Assembly: GCA_019054805.1 (NCBI GenBank)
Contig: JAHQIY010000002.1
Coordinates: 558,001-622,000, forward strand
Source: Brachionus manjavacas
Lineage: Eukaryota; Rotifera; Eurotatoria; Ploima; Brachionidae
DNA length: 64,000 bases
Direction: 5' to 3'
The translations under genes were made by a program, and so were the position numbers. Below, piece after piece: positions 44,618 through 56,509 of the stretch. Each line of letters opens with the position of its first letter. Within the stretch, counting starts at the first letter, position 1. The notes beneath the pieces were generated by a model. The model was not told the origin of the DNA and did no database searches. It worked only from the letters and a program-made list of their open reading frames with translations.

Positions 44618-47600
44618 GTCCGAATCGAGCTACAAATCGAATGCATCTACTCCACGTCTGATTGTCATTTTTGACTTGATAATGAATCTTAAAAGCTGTT
44701 TCTATAATTTGATAGTTTTTGTGTTAACTAGAAATCTAAGGCAAGTATCCCAGTTGATGCCAATTTAAAAAAGAAAACGATAGCCCTTAAAAAGTTAATT
44801 TTTTTGTTGTTAGATGTATTATTTTTAAGTTTTATTAATAAATTATTTTAATTGAATTTAAATGTTTTTTTTTTTTTAATTTTAATTGAAAATTTAAAGA
44901 ATAAAAATGTAAAGTAAAGAAAAAATTTTGTTGTTGTTTTGATCTGACTTATTCGTGGTACGGTGAAGTTGGGAGCAATTTTTTCTGGAGCGAAAGAAAT
45001 TTATTTCTAAAAAATAAGAAAGAATTTAATTTGAACAAAGTTTGCTTACTATTGTTTAATATTTTATATTCTCTTGCATATTCATGATGTAAATTTTAAA
45101 AAATGCTCTGCTCCAGATAAACTGCTATTTCATCATAATCCTTTTAGCCTTGATTACTAATTTAATATTTGACTAGGACTAGGTTTTGGTAATCAAAATA
45201 ATATTATTTTGTACTTTTATTAAAAAAAAAATTTGGAGGTAAATTTTAAAAGATCCTTTATAAAAAAGAAGTGCAATATTTCAGATTAAGGATTTTACAA
45301 ATGGTTTAGTGGCACCAAAAAAGGTGTATCGACACGATTGATTTTTTTTGATGATCTTAAAGTTAATTTAATTTTTTAATTCTTCATAAGTGTTTTTATA
45401 TTTTTTTAAACTTTAGATGAGCCAAGAAGTTTTTTGTTTCTTTTCATAATTAAAAGTTAATTTGAATAAAAACCCAGCGAAAATAATCGAATTGTTTTGG
45501 CAATGTAAATTTCTAACAAGATCTAATTATTTTAATAATTAAACAGCATTAAAAACATATTAACATAAAGACCCGAGATGTCATTTAGACTTGTCAAGAT
45601 TTTTATAATATTTTCAGCAATTTTAAAAATATTTGAATTAATTTATTAATATTTGTTTATTAATAACGAAAAATTAAACAATCAAAAGTTAAAATAACCA
45701 AAAAAAATTATTTTTTTTCATTCAATGTTAAAAAAAGTTTTTTAGACTTTTTTGATTTAGAATAGTTAATTAATTTTGACTCATACAAAAAAATAAACAA
45801 ATAAAGTAAACGAGTAAAAAAAATTAATATTGAAATTAAATTAAAAATTTTATTCAATCAATATAAAAAAAAAATTAATGTTTTGTATCTTTATATTTTG
45901 TTGACTTTAGCGATGGGAAGTTCCTATTTGAAGGAATGGTTTTAATTTTTAAAGATTTTTAAATATTTCCAAGATATATTAAATAAAATGTTAAATAAAA
46001 AAATTACTTTTCTTACTCCCAGAAAAAAAAAAATTAATGCACTCATTAAGCGGAAAAAATTACGAAACTGTGATCTTTTAATAAATTGTTTTATTTAGTC
46101 TTTAAAATACAGCAACACCTCGAAATTGGTTATCCTTGAATAAAAAAAATACTTTCTTAAAATTTGAACAACATCCTTTGACAATGTACTGTCAAGTAAC
46201 AATAAGAAACTTAAAATATCTCTTAATTAGTTTAAAAATCAAGCAATAAAATAATTTTCAATAAGCTACAAATTCCTTTAGAGAAGGGAAACTTTTCATT
46301 TCAAATTTTTATAAAAGCTTTTGTTTAAAATAATTTTAAGAAACAAAATATAAAATCAAAGTTAATTACAAGTAAAAAAATTATCCGACAAAATCATAGA
46401 GGATTTTGTGAAAACGGGTTTTTTTTTTTTGAAATATCCTTCGATTTTTTTTTAATTTCTAAAAAAACAAAAAATAAATAAAAATAGAAAATTACTCCTT
46501 TTTTCAAAAATATGAAAAAAAAAATTACTATACATATTTGATTATTTAGAATATGTGTATTTAAGAGATTCGATTTAAAAGGATTTAGTATTTTTATTTA
46601 GATTTTTGAAGAATTTTTGTTGTTATTTTTAAGAAAGGAAATTTTTTAAGTTTAATGAAATAAGGTATCTTTTAAAGTAAATAAATTTCTTGAAATGTTC
46701 CATTTAAAATCAAAGTAGCAAAGATTTTAAATATCAAGTGATTTTTGTTGTCTTGAATCTAAATATTAATCAAAGAAATCACATAATAGTGATGAAATCA
46801 ATATTAAGTAAGTTTTTTAAATTTATAAAATTTTAAGACTTTAAAAATATTTAATTTTCAGTTAAATGTTTTATGTTTATCAATATTTATCTTAATCTCT
46901 TTTAATGATATTGAGGATCTTTTCCATTTTTTTAAATTTGTCACATTGTACTATGATTTTACCTTTGCTGAATTTTATATGTTTTAAATTTTGGCAATTA
47001 TAACTTTAAAGTTTGTTCTGGATTTTTTGCTTAATAAATCACATCTGAAGACGTTCTCTAACTTGAAATAATTAAAAAAAATTTTTTGGTGATTGATTAT
47101 ATTTGAACTCGAATTAAAATTCAATCTAAAATAAATTATAATTTAAAAGTTTATTCTTTTCATAGCAGTTGAAAAAAAGTTTGAATTTTATAGTCTCTGA
47201 AAGAAAGATAAACAATTTAATTAAAAAAAAGAAAAGTATCATATAAAAATTATTTTGTTTTGTAATCTTAATTACAATGGTCTAATTTTTAATCTATTGA
47301 TTAATTGCCAAAATGAAATAATCATTGTCATGAATTTTTTAAAATAAAATTTATTCATCCCAAAAAATAAATTCACAAAGATAATTTTAACTTGAAGCAT
47401 ATGTACACGGTTAAATTTAATTTAATTTTTTCATTCCAAATACAGATGACTTCTCTTGAAAATATCAAGACAACTGAAGTATGTAAATTTAAATTTCTTA
47501 AAATTTCATTTGGATACAATTTTTGCTCATCTAGCCATTTTTATCATACAAACTTTTAAAGTCTCATCAAATATCACTTAGTGAAATATAAAACTAGTAC

Positions 47601-47726
47601 GCTTTGATATATGGCTTTTTTTATCATATAACAAACAACAAGGTGTTATGTCTAAAATGTTATATTTCTTTCTAGACTGGTTTTGATTTAATTTTTACTA
47701 AAAAAAAAATTTGTTTTAGAGTTGTA
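44618..47726. other. Intergenic region between FOXN and SLC7
   Basis: Starts with the FOXN 3' UTR (possible aataaa-type signal near 44838). It contains repeat copy 2 at 45440-45780 and is otherwise AT-rich. A possible 5' exon of the transporter ends at about 47480 (ACTGAA|GTATGT); it would add an out-of-frame short upstream ORF, so it is unproven. Confidence 0.4.
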
Positions 47727-49597
47727 ATGACAGGTGGTTCGGTTAAATTGGAAAAAAACTTAAATCTAATAAATGGAATATCAATCCTAGTAGGTGTTAT
47801 CGTCGGTTCTGGAATATTCATTTCGCCCAAAGTATTTTTATAAATTGAGAAAAAATTATATTTAATGCAAAAAATCTAAAGGGTGTTATCGCAGAAACTG
47901 GATCTATAGGTCTAGCGTTAATAATATGGGTACTATGCGGTGTAATTTCAATGTTCGGAGCTATATCTTACGCAGGTATTTTTTCCCATAGACAAATTAA
48001 GTTTTGTTTAATCAGATTAAAAGAGCTTGGTTGTATGATACCAAAAGCCGGAGGTGAATATGAATACTTAATGGTATCGTTCGGAAAGCTTCCGGGATTT
48101 TTGTTCATCTGGACATTCACAATTGTGATGATACCCGCTTCTTTCGCATTATCGGCTCTTATTTTCGCAGATTATACTCTCCAGCCATTCTACGATGGTT
48201 GTGCGCCACCATTCTCAGCCAGGGTGCTTTTAGCAGCTAGTTCTATCAGTAAAGAATACAGTTTAGTTAAAAGCTGAATTTAAGATTTTTTTTTTAGTAA
48301 TTCTGACTTTTATCAACTCGATAAGTGTAAAGGCAACAAATTTTTGTCAAAATTTATTCACAATTGGTAAAGTGTTGGGCTTGTTGATAATTATTGTTCT
48401 AGGAGCTTACAGTTTGTACATGGGTGAGCTTTAAATGAATATTTTGAGGATTAGAATGAATTGAAAACTAAAGGAAGAACGGAAAATTTTCAAAACCCTT
48501 TTGAAAATTCAAAGTTTGATGCGGGAAAACTTGCTCTGGCGTTTTATTCAGGCATGTACAGCTATTCTGGCTGGAGCTTCTTGAATTATGTAGTTGAAGA
48601 AATCAAAAATCCAAACAAGTAGAAAAAGTTAATTTTTGAAAAAAATTTCACTTTGTTTATTTTAATTTAGAGTTTTGCCTCTGTCAATCTTTATTGGTCT
48701 TGGTCTTGTCATAGTTATCTATGCTTTTTCAAATGTGGCCTATTTCACTTTGCTTACTCCCAAGGAAATGATCGAATCCTCAGCAGTGGCATTCGTAAAA
48801 TCATTGAAAAAATTTAAAATATTTAGTTGTAAATTAATTTTTATTAAGACATTTTCGGAAAAAATATTAAATGAATATTCATGGATAGTTTCAATTTTTG
48901 TCTCCTTATCCTCATTAGGTTACATAAATGGAGCCTTGTTTTCAGCATCAAGAACAATTTTTGGAGCTGTAAAAAATTCTAAAAATATCACTAGATTTTT
49001 ATTTTAGTTTGTATTTAGGCAAGGAATAGTCACATGCCTACTGTATTGGCTCTAATAAACATAAAATTTCTTACCCCCATAACTTCAATTGTGTTCATGG
49101 GTCTAGCGAGTTTGGTATGTCTGGTAATTGAAGATACTTTTGTGCTTTTAAAATTGACCATGTTGTCTGAGTATATTTTTTTCGGGGGAACGGTTGCTGG
49201 GTTATTGTGGCTAAGAAAAAGACAGCCTGAGACAATTAGACCTATCAAAGTTAGTAAATTTTTTTTGTATTTTTTTTTTTATTCATTTTTTTTTAAGGTG
49301 AATTTGTTTTTTCCGGTAGTGTTTTTATTGACTTGTATATTCACAATTATAATGACTTTAATAATAACACCATTTGATTCATTATTGTGCTTGTTTGTCA
49401 TATTTATTGGCGTACCAATTTATTATTTATTTGTTGTCGTGGAAAAACCAGAATTTATACAATCGAAAATAAGTAAATATTTTTTTATCCAAAATATAAA
49501 ATATAAAATAATAATGATTGTTTTTTGTCTAGATTCCTTCACAATTTTTGTTCAAAAACTCACCTATTCTGTTTTGGATGATTCAAAAGATGAATGA
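47727..49597 (+). CDS. SLC7 (LAT-type) amino-acid transporter light chain, ten exons
   Basis: APC-superfamily exchanger that normally pairs by disulfide with an SLC3 heavy chain at the plasma membrane. Exons: 47727-47831, 47882-47975, 48024-48248, 48298-48423, 48474-48618, 48671-48794, 48849-48968, 49019-49249, 49298-49472, 49533-49597. All junctions are in phase, 469 residues, near the family's shortest. Seen: INGISILVGVIVGSGIF (TM1 substrate motif), AGSIG-like ETGSIGLALIIWVLCG, MIPKAGGEYEYL, a Cys after TM3 (FYDGCAPP) where the heavy-chain disulfide forms, ALAFYSGMYSYSGWSFLNYV (TM6), RNSHMPTVLALIN and WLRKRQPETIRPIK. The N-terminus is only about ten residues before TM1. An acceptor (ttttag) sits seven bases before the ATG, so a non-coding 5' exon is likely. 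The gene is compact, with introns of about 50 bp. Confidence 0.93.
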
Positions 49598-49668
49598 TTT
49601 TTTTAAAATATTTCGGCAAATGAATAAAAATATTTATATAAGAATTATTTATTTTATTTAATCAATAG

Positions 49669-50024
49669 GGGGTTGTGAAGTTCTTTTCAATTCGATCATT
49701 TCAATTCAGAAAAACTTGAATAACTTTTTTACTAAAAGAGATAATTCAGTTCTGTAAAATGCTTAATTATAAGCAAATTTGCTTAATGCAGTAAAATAAG
49801 TCTGCAAAATACTATGCAATTTTCTGCATTTTGCACCCCATTAAAAAGTATTCCAATCAAGTCTGCAATTACATTACAGAGTTTTTGCAGACATGTACAT
49901 TTGGATTAAGCAAAGTTGCTTAACCATTAAGCATTTTACAGAACTAAATTATCTCTTTTAGTAAAAAAGGAATTCAAGTTTTTCTGAATTGAAACGATCG
50001 AATTGAAAAGAACTTCACAACCCC
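49669..50024. mobile_element. MULE-type MITE with 9-bp target-site duplication
   Basis: 356 bp flanked by AATCAATAG at 49660-49668 and 50025-50033. Terminal inverted repeats begin GGGGTTGTGAAGTTCTTTTC and extend about 130 bp, including the gagataattyagttctgtaa region. The centre has tctgcaaaat words seen in other repeats here. Non-coding. The 9-bp duplication points to Mutator-like transposition. Confidence 0.88.
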
Positions 50025-50117
50025 AATCAATAGCTTGTTATTTAAATTATTAATTTTTAATGTTGAATAAGGTAAATTTCGAAATAATGAATTAAAAATA
50101 CATTAATGTAATTAGAT

Positions 50118-50858
50118 CAGACTTGTTTTTAAGTCACAGTTTTAAGTCTAAGTCACAAAAATTTAAGTCAAAGTCATGACTTAAAATTTTTTTTTGTTTA
50201 AGTCAAGTCAATGACTTAAAAATGACTGCAGCTTTACTACCATCATATCTACTACAACTTTACTACCATTATAACTACTACTACTATAACTACTACTACT
50301 TTACTACTATAACTACTACTATAACAAGTACTACTAAAACTACTTTATTTACTACTACTACTACTACTACTTCTTTACTACTTCTTTTCTTCTGCTATTT
50401 TACTACTACTTCTGCTAAACTCTGCTAAACAAGTTAAGTAGTGAGAGAAATGGTAGTATTGTTGTTAGTGGTTGTTGTTGATTTTTGGTTGTTGGTAGTG
50501 GTAGTTTTTTGAAGAAAGTTGTTGGATGAAAGTTGTTTGTAGTTTGGGATTGTTGGTATTTTTTTTTAAATTAATAAACATATTTAATTATCTTAAATTT
50601 TTATTTTTTTATGATCTTTTAACCTCTTTTTTTTCAGCCTGGCAGTCCAAATTTCTGGCTGCCAAGCTGAACGGCTAAATGACCGCCCGCCACAATGTTC
50701 ACCGTATCTTTGACTGCCCGCTTTATTTTACCGATTTTTTAAACGGTCCAAAATTTTGACAGTCATGCTGACCGGTTTGATTTAGCCTTTTTCCTAAAAA
50801 AAAAATTTAAGTCATTGACTTGACTTGACTTAAGACTTGTGACTTAAAAACAACTCTG
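50118..50858. mobile_element. hAT-type non-autonomous element, copy 1
   Basis: Flanked by the 8-bp duplication AATTAGAT (50110-50117, 50859-50866). Ends are CAGACTTGTTTTTAAGTC and the complement of CAGAGTTGTTTTTAAGTC. It contains aagtcatgactt-type subterminal repeats, a CTA/ACT microsatellite at about 50228-50430, and a G+C-rich core (gaccgcccgccacaatgtt) shared with 56510-57282. No transposase is present. Confidence 0.88.
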
Positions 50859-51385
50859 AATTAGATCAAATTGAACATAGCTTTACTTTTTGACTATCTT
50901 ATTAATCTTATTAATGTGGCTAAATCAAGTATTGAATCATCAATATCAAAATAAAGCATCATTTCAATTGATTTTTGATTAACTTTTTACTTAGACAAAA
51001 GAACAAATTAACTTAAAAAGTAAAAAAATGAGCCATCAGGACAAGCTAGTTAAAATGGTTGTAACATTTTGTGTGTTAGTTCTATGACTTAGATTAAGTT
51101 TCCAGGTTCTCTATAATACATATTTTTTTCCAATTTAAAAAAAAATCTTTATTCCTAGATCTCAATCAAACTTAAATTTGAATTTATAGAAAGTTAAAGA
51201 AAAAATTAGATCACGTAAAACTTAAAATATAAAAATACGTAATAATTAAATAAAATCACTTTTTATTAATATTTTGTTTTTTATTAATTTACAACAAATT
51301 AGTATAAATGAAAATAAAATTAAAAAAAACAAATTTTTATTCTTCGTAATTTGTTTCACATTTTTTTCCTCAATATCACATTAAT

Positions 51386-51535
51386 TAGACTCGATCAATT
51401 TTTGAATCTTAGTTGAAACTTGATTCTCATTTGTTTTTTTATTCTTAGCGCTAGTGGTATTTAAAGGTTTTAGCTTTTTTAAGGTTTGATTGAAAGTTTG
51501 AGTAGAGAAAGTTTCCAGGAAAGGGAAGAATTATC
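51386..51535 (-). other. Orphan C-terminal reading frame
   Basis: On the minus strand an open stretch of 45-50 codons reads FFPFLETFSTQTFNQTLKKL and continues Lys/Asn-rich to a stop (KIQKLIESN). It stops being open where the Tc1-like sequence begins (about 51535). It could be the last exon of a gene cut by the transposon, but no upstream part was found. Confidence 0.25.
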
Positions 51536-53110
51536 CAAAATGAATTCAACTAAAGATTTATAAAAGTTTTATTTAATTTTATAGTTACGTCTCGGATTGA
51601 GAGGGAAGTTAAAGCAAATTGTCTAAATCACCAAAGAGTGAACCAAAGGCGCAAATGAGTAATGGAGCAAAAAAAACTCGAACATCATCTGGAGTTTGCA
51701 TGAATCGAGACGAACTTTAAGTATCATTTGCAATGCTTTTTAAATTTGTTTTAAATCTCTTTCCATATTCCTATAATTTTAAATACGGAAAAAAAAATTA
51801 TTCAATTTGAATTAAAAATTACCAAAATTAATTCATCTAAAGAAGAGGCCCTAAGAATTCGCGTGTACGGGTTTTTTTACGAAAATTGATCACTTGGAAA
51901 GATATCCACTGTGAGGCATTTAATAGCATAAAAAATTACAAGGGATACTGTTTACCGAATTTCTAAACATAGTGAATATCTTTCACCACAAATGAAACAA
52001 AGATCCATACAACTCAAAAAGAAACTCAACAAGTACAACTCAACGAGCTAAAAAAGGCTTTTGATCACAAATACAACATCAGTCAGGGTCAAGCAGCAAA
52101 AAAGTTTGATAAAATTGTCTCAAAGTTGTTGAAGAAGCTTCAAATAACACCTAGAAAAAAAATGAAAATCTCTGACCGAACCGAAACGCAAAAAAAAGTA
52201 GCTTAAAGTAGAAAATCCTATTAATATATATTTTTATTTAAAAAATCCTAATATTTCCTGGATTTTGAACGATGAATCTTATTTCAATCTCAGTCATGGT
52301 AAAATCAATGGATTTGATATATTTTACTCAAATAACATTGCTGCAATACCAGCAAGTGCAAAATATACCCTAGTTAAGAAATTTGAGCAGAAATTACTTG
52401 TTTGGTTGGTATTTTCTGAGAGGGGTATTTCTGCGCCAATCATACGAAAAAGTGGACTAACAGTCAACCAAACTGCCTATTTAGACTTTATAAAGCATGG
52501 AGTCTAAAATAAAGTAAACAATTATTTATTTAAGTTATAAAACTTTATTGATCTAAAAAGAAAACCGGGACCGGTTGTCGTCGTAGACTGAACACCGGGC
52601 GGAAATATAGAACACATTATACATTTAAAAAGAAATATGAATGAAAATGAAATAAATAAAATAAATAAACATGCTAATAAAATATGAAATACGAGTGCAT
52701 GCAACTGCACAGCGATCGGGTAAATTCACAGTGATGTCCTCATCACAGAGTCATTCCGTTTATTAAAAAGCATCATTCATACGGCAACTACGAGTTCTAG
52801 GCTGACTTGGCGGGCTCTCATTATGCCAATACAGTGGTCAACTACTTGATTGACCAAAATATCAAATCTGTGCAACAATGCGAAAACCCTGCAAATGTTC
52901 CAGAAGTACGACTAATTGAAGATTTTTGGTCCATTTTAAAAGGGGAAAGTATATGAGAATGGCAGGAGAGCAAAAAATTTAAATGAACTAAAGAATAGAA
53001 TACGACTTTATACAATAAATATGGACCAAAATCTCGTACAGGACCTTTTGGCCTCTACATCCAAATGACTCAATAATATTCGAAGAAATGGACTTATTGA
53101 AAAAAGATAA
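51535..53110 (+). pseudogene. Tc1-like transposase relic
   Basis: Begins with a word (ccaaaatgaattcaactaaa) resembling the inner inverted repeat of the element at 19 kb. Scattered plus-strand pieces follow Tc1/IS630 order: EALRIRVYGFF and TRDTVYRISKHS (helix-turn-helix part), WILNDESYFNLS (second catalytic Asp region, 52265 frame), KFEQKLLVWLVFSERGIS, then ADLAGSHYA, NPANVPEVRLIEDFWSILK. Stops and frameshifts are frequent. A retroposon splits it at 52505-52752. The right terminal repeat was not found. Confidence 0.8.
52505..52747 (-). mobile_element. Short retroposon inserted in the Tc1 relic
   Basis: Flanked by GAGTC at 52500-52504 and 52748-52752. Removing one copy restores the Tc1 frame (DFIKHGV continues into PFIKKHHSYGN). 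On the minus strand it has G+C-rich blocks with hairpins (gtgatgaggacatcac) and several TTTA/AAATAA runs. No protein is seen. It could be a SINE or a LINE 3' end. Confidence 0.7.
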
Positions 53111-54390
53111 AAGCATAAATAAAAACTAGAATAAAAATGCTAAATTCTCTCAAAATTTAGTTTAATTTTGATAAATATTAAAGGAGTTTTGACCTTTTAA
53201 AGTTCATCTCAATTTTATGTTGTAACCCGTTCTTCGCAGCCTCAGTGACAATAATATTCATTTAAAAAGCGAGAATGAAAAAGACCATAACAATTTACAA
53301 AAACATCAAAAAGTTTATCAAAGGAAATAAAAATTGAAATAGAAAAATGAAGTGATGTCTCAGGACTGTGACAAATTGGCCAAATAAATACGCAAATAAT
53401 GGCAAACAATTCGTTCAATCAATAACAACCGAATTAAAAAAAAATGGACTGGAGATTACTTTTTAGCCAAAGGCAATAAAGTAGTGACCTCGAGCGTGTT
53501 AGGAACTACACAAAAATACTTCATACTAGCTGGTGAAAAATCATAGGCAAGCGAAGAAGAAATAAGCGATGTTAAAGAAATGCATTGGAACACATTTAGT
53601 TAATTTAAGAAGAGAGCTTTCACTATTTGAATCTTGACTCTACCAAATAGAGATGATGTAATGTTGCCTTACTAAATAAGGCTTTTGTATTTGCCAAATG
53701 GCTTTTATTAAAATCTGATCTAAATAATTAGAAACGGCTGTCAAAGCCAAAAAGTTAATAATTTAATAAAATAAATCTTTAAAAATTGTTCCAGTGTTTG
53801 TTAACGGGTGTTCAAAAAATCTCAGAGCTTTTTTTAAAAGAAAAAAAAATATGTTGCGGTAGACCGATCTCCATAAAATTTAACACAGGGGTACTTTGGG
53901 TTGTCTAGTATAAAAATACATGGTAAGCTTTCCAGTTTATGCCTTCTTGATATAGGCAGTCACATGACCTTGAACTTCCTCAAATACTCAAAATGTCCTC
54001 CAGCCTTTGAATTTTCAAAATGTATTTTTACATATTGTCGGATAGAAAATTGAATGAGATTTACCACTTATATAAATTATAGTCTGTACGATGTTCTGTT
54101 CAAAAGTTATGGTCAAAAAACCCTTAATATTACCTTAATTCCAAGGGGTGAAAAAAAGGGGTATTTTAACTTTATTACAATAAGCTATCCGCTTAAAATT
54201 ATAAACTTAAGTAGCAATAAGACTAAGCTATAAAATAAAATTTAAATCAAGTTCATCTATAAATCTCTTCCCCTTTTAGACCTATTTTTGTCCAAAATTT
54301 TCATTGTCTAATTTGAACTAAAAAAAATTAAAAAATAAAGATAAAGGTCTAACTTATTTATGCTTAATTGAAAGATAAAAGAAAAAGCTT
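53111..54390. other. Relic-rich spacer
   Basis: 53443-53600 has a plus-strand frame (WTGDYFLAKGNKVVTSSVLG, TTQKYFILAGEKS, one TAG, then ASEEEISDVKEMHWNTF), which looks like a decayed protein of unknown family. At about 53809, ttaacgggtgttcaaaaaat resembles the end of the mariner at 55275 (acgggtgttcaataaagg), but no partner end was found. 53830-54160 is less AT-rich and unrecognised. Confidence 0.35.
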
Positions 54391-54393
54391 TTA

Positions 54394-54737
54394 GATGATA
54401 TATAATATTTAGTTATGGCACTTTTGTTTTTTTTTTTAATTTTAAATAAAGTTTTTACTATTAGATATTTATTTTTTTATTAATTTTTTTCAATTCAAGC
54501 AGTAAGTACATTTCGAAATTTCGACTTGTATATTGGAACTTTTTCGATCGCAGATTTTATTTCTTCAATAAATTAAATACTTTAAGTTTCGATTGTTTTA
54601 TAGTGCTGGCAACTGACCCTAAGGAAATATTTAGTTTGTAGCTTATCTATTAAAGACACAGAAAGACATACTTTTTGTAAAATTTATAAAAAAACCAAAA
54701 GTGCCTTAACTAAATATTATATATCATTTTAATCTTT
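54394..54737 (-). mobile_element. Mini-mariner (internally deleted)
   Basis: Inverted ends of about 35 bp: gatatataatatttagttat with ggcacttttg at the left, mirrored by caaaagtgcc and ttaactaaatattatatatc at the right. Inside, 54590-54640 resembles 55485-55535 of the larger mariner (shared gtttcgatt/caactgaccctaaggaaat words), so it keeps a scrap of transposase N-terminus on the minus strand. Confidence 0.65.
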
Positions 54738-55479
54738 ACTTTAGGTAAAATAAGTTCAAAATACCATATCGGACTATGTTGCGGATTTTTTTAGAAAATA
54801 TATCCAATTTAATCACACTTGTTTATAAGTTCACAGTTTTAAATATTTTTACAAATATTTGGCAACTCAGATCTTTCATGACCTTGCTATTAGCCCAAGG
54901 ATCAAGACTTAAGTCATTTGACGAAGAAATTACAATTTTGGAGGATTTCTTTAAATCAGATGTTGAAAAAATGAGTAATGATTTGTTTAAAATTGGACTT
55001 TATTTCTTCTGCTAGCAAATTTTTATGCTAGCTAAAAAAATGATATCAATTTATTTTCAGCTGCTATAAAAATTATGTTTATGATAGCAAAAAAAAAATA
55101 AAAAAAAATAACCATAAATATTTTAAAAAATTTAAGTTAAAAAGGAGAATAAAAAAATTACTAAGTACCGATCAAAAATATAAAAATTTCATTTAGAAAT
55201 ATCAATTTTAGTTTTTCGCTCTCTTTTTGATTTTCTGACAAAACTATTTTCTGTATTTCTTTTTTTTAGTTGTAACGGGTGTTCAATAAAGGTTGGCGCG
55301 AGTTTTTTTTCGATAAAATCTAGTGATTGGTTCATCGAAAATTTTTGAAATTTTTTAAATATATACATTAGACCTTAATGATTACAAAACACTTTGTATA
55401 ATGTATCTGCTTTGTTTATATGGCTACGAAAAAAAATTAATGAAAAAATTAATTAGAAATTGATAAAAAAATTTACTTT

Positions 55480-55792
55480 GAGTTTCAATTCTTTCACAAT
55501 TTTTGAAACTGACCCTACAGAAATCTTCTATTTAAGACTAATCTGACGTTGCGAGTGAGTATTAGCCAAAGACCTAATTCTTTTTTTTTAAATATAACTG
55601 GTAACTGGTCTTCAAGGAGATTAAGAGTGAACAGTTTTACCCGAATTTTTGTACTCATGTGTCCATCTCTGAATAGTCCTTAGCGATACCTTTCCTAAGA
55701 GGATTTCAAAAATTTCTTTATTTGTCATTCCATGTGTGGAATGTTCGAAAGCAAGTTCTCTCAATAAAACTGGTTTCTGTGTATTCATTTTT
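55480..55792 (-). pseudogene. mariner/Tc1 transposase N-terminus relic
   Basis: Starts at an ATG near 55790 and reads MNTQKPVLLRELAFEHSTHG, MTNKEIFEILLGK, TIQRWTHEYKNSGKTVHS, then stops: a first helix-turn-helix with the usual RW(xx)EY ending. A second helix-like segment (SVSKIVKELKLKVN) follows in a shifted frame. The DDE/D domain is absent. Confidence 0.75.
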
Positions 55793-56509
55793 TTTTTTTT
55801 TTTTTTTAAATTTCAATTTTTGTAAAGGATTAAATTATTCAAGATAAAGTTAATTTTAAGTAAAAGAGTACAAACAAAATTTCATAATTTTCATTGCAAA
55901 AAAAAAAAGAAAAAAAGAAAGGAACAGTGATAAATATTGTATATCAAATAAAAGCTCAGCTTATTAGCTTTAATTTAAGCACATAATCTTAAACTTTGAA
56001 CTGAGAAATTATAAATATGATTTGACTTAAAGACTACCATATATTTTTCATTAAAACGATTATATAAAAAAGTGAAGAAAATAAAAATTTGTTAAAATTT
56101 TTATTTTATTATTAAGTTATAAAAGTGTTCAAAATTTGGTTCCGTTCAAAAATTATACGATCAAAATCAAAAATATACCAAATTTTTTCCTTTTTAAAAT
56201 AAGGATAAAATTTGAAGGTTTTTGAGTATATCTTTTGAACCGAATGTAATAAAAAAAAGATCTTTATATCATCTTGATCCTTGTTTGATTATCTATCAGA
56301 TGATATATAAAACTTATTAAAATAATATCACTAACTAGGAGGACATTGAGATTATTTAGGATTATTTAGGTGGAGTCAAGGTTATGCCGTTTATTTCCGG
56401 TATAAACAAAGCAGATACATTATACACAGTGTTTTGTAATCATTAAGGTCTAATGTATATATGTATAAAATTTCAAAAATTTTCGATGAACCAATCACTA
56501 GATTTTATC

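Noticed and set aside
47450..47480. Upstream coding exon for the SLC7 gene (MTSLENIKTTE)
   Set aside because: Splicing to the next acceptor puts it out of frame with the transporter; at most a 5' UTR exon with a short upstream ORF.
50222..50428. 68-codon Tyr/Thr-rich frame
   Set aside because: Translation of the CTA microsatellite inside the hAT element.
54776..55015. 79-codon frame before the MULE
   Set aside because: It runs across the MULE target-site duplication into the MULE end and stops there; on the far side (58284) the frame closes within a few codons. No family seen.
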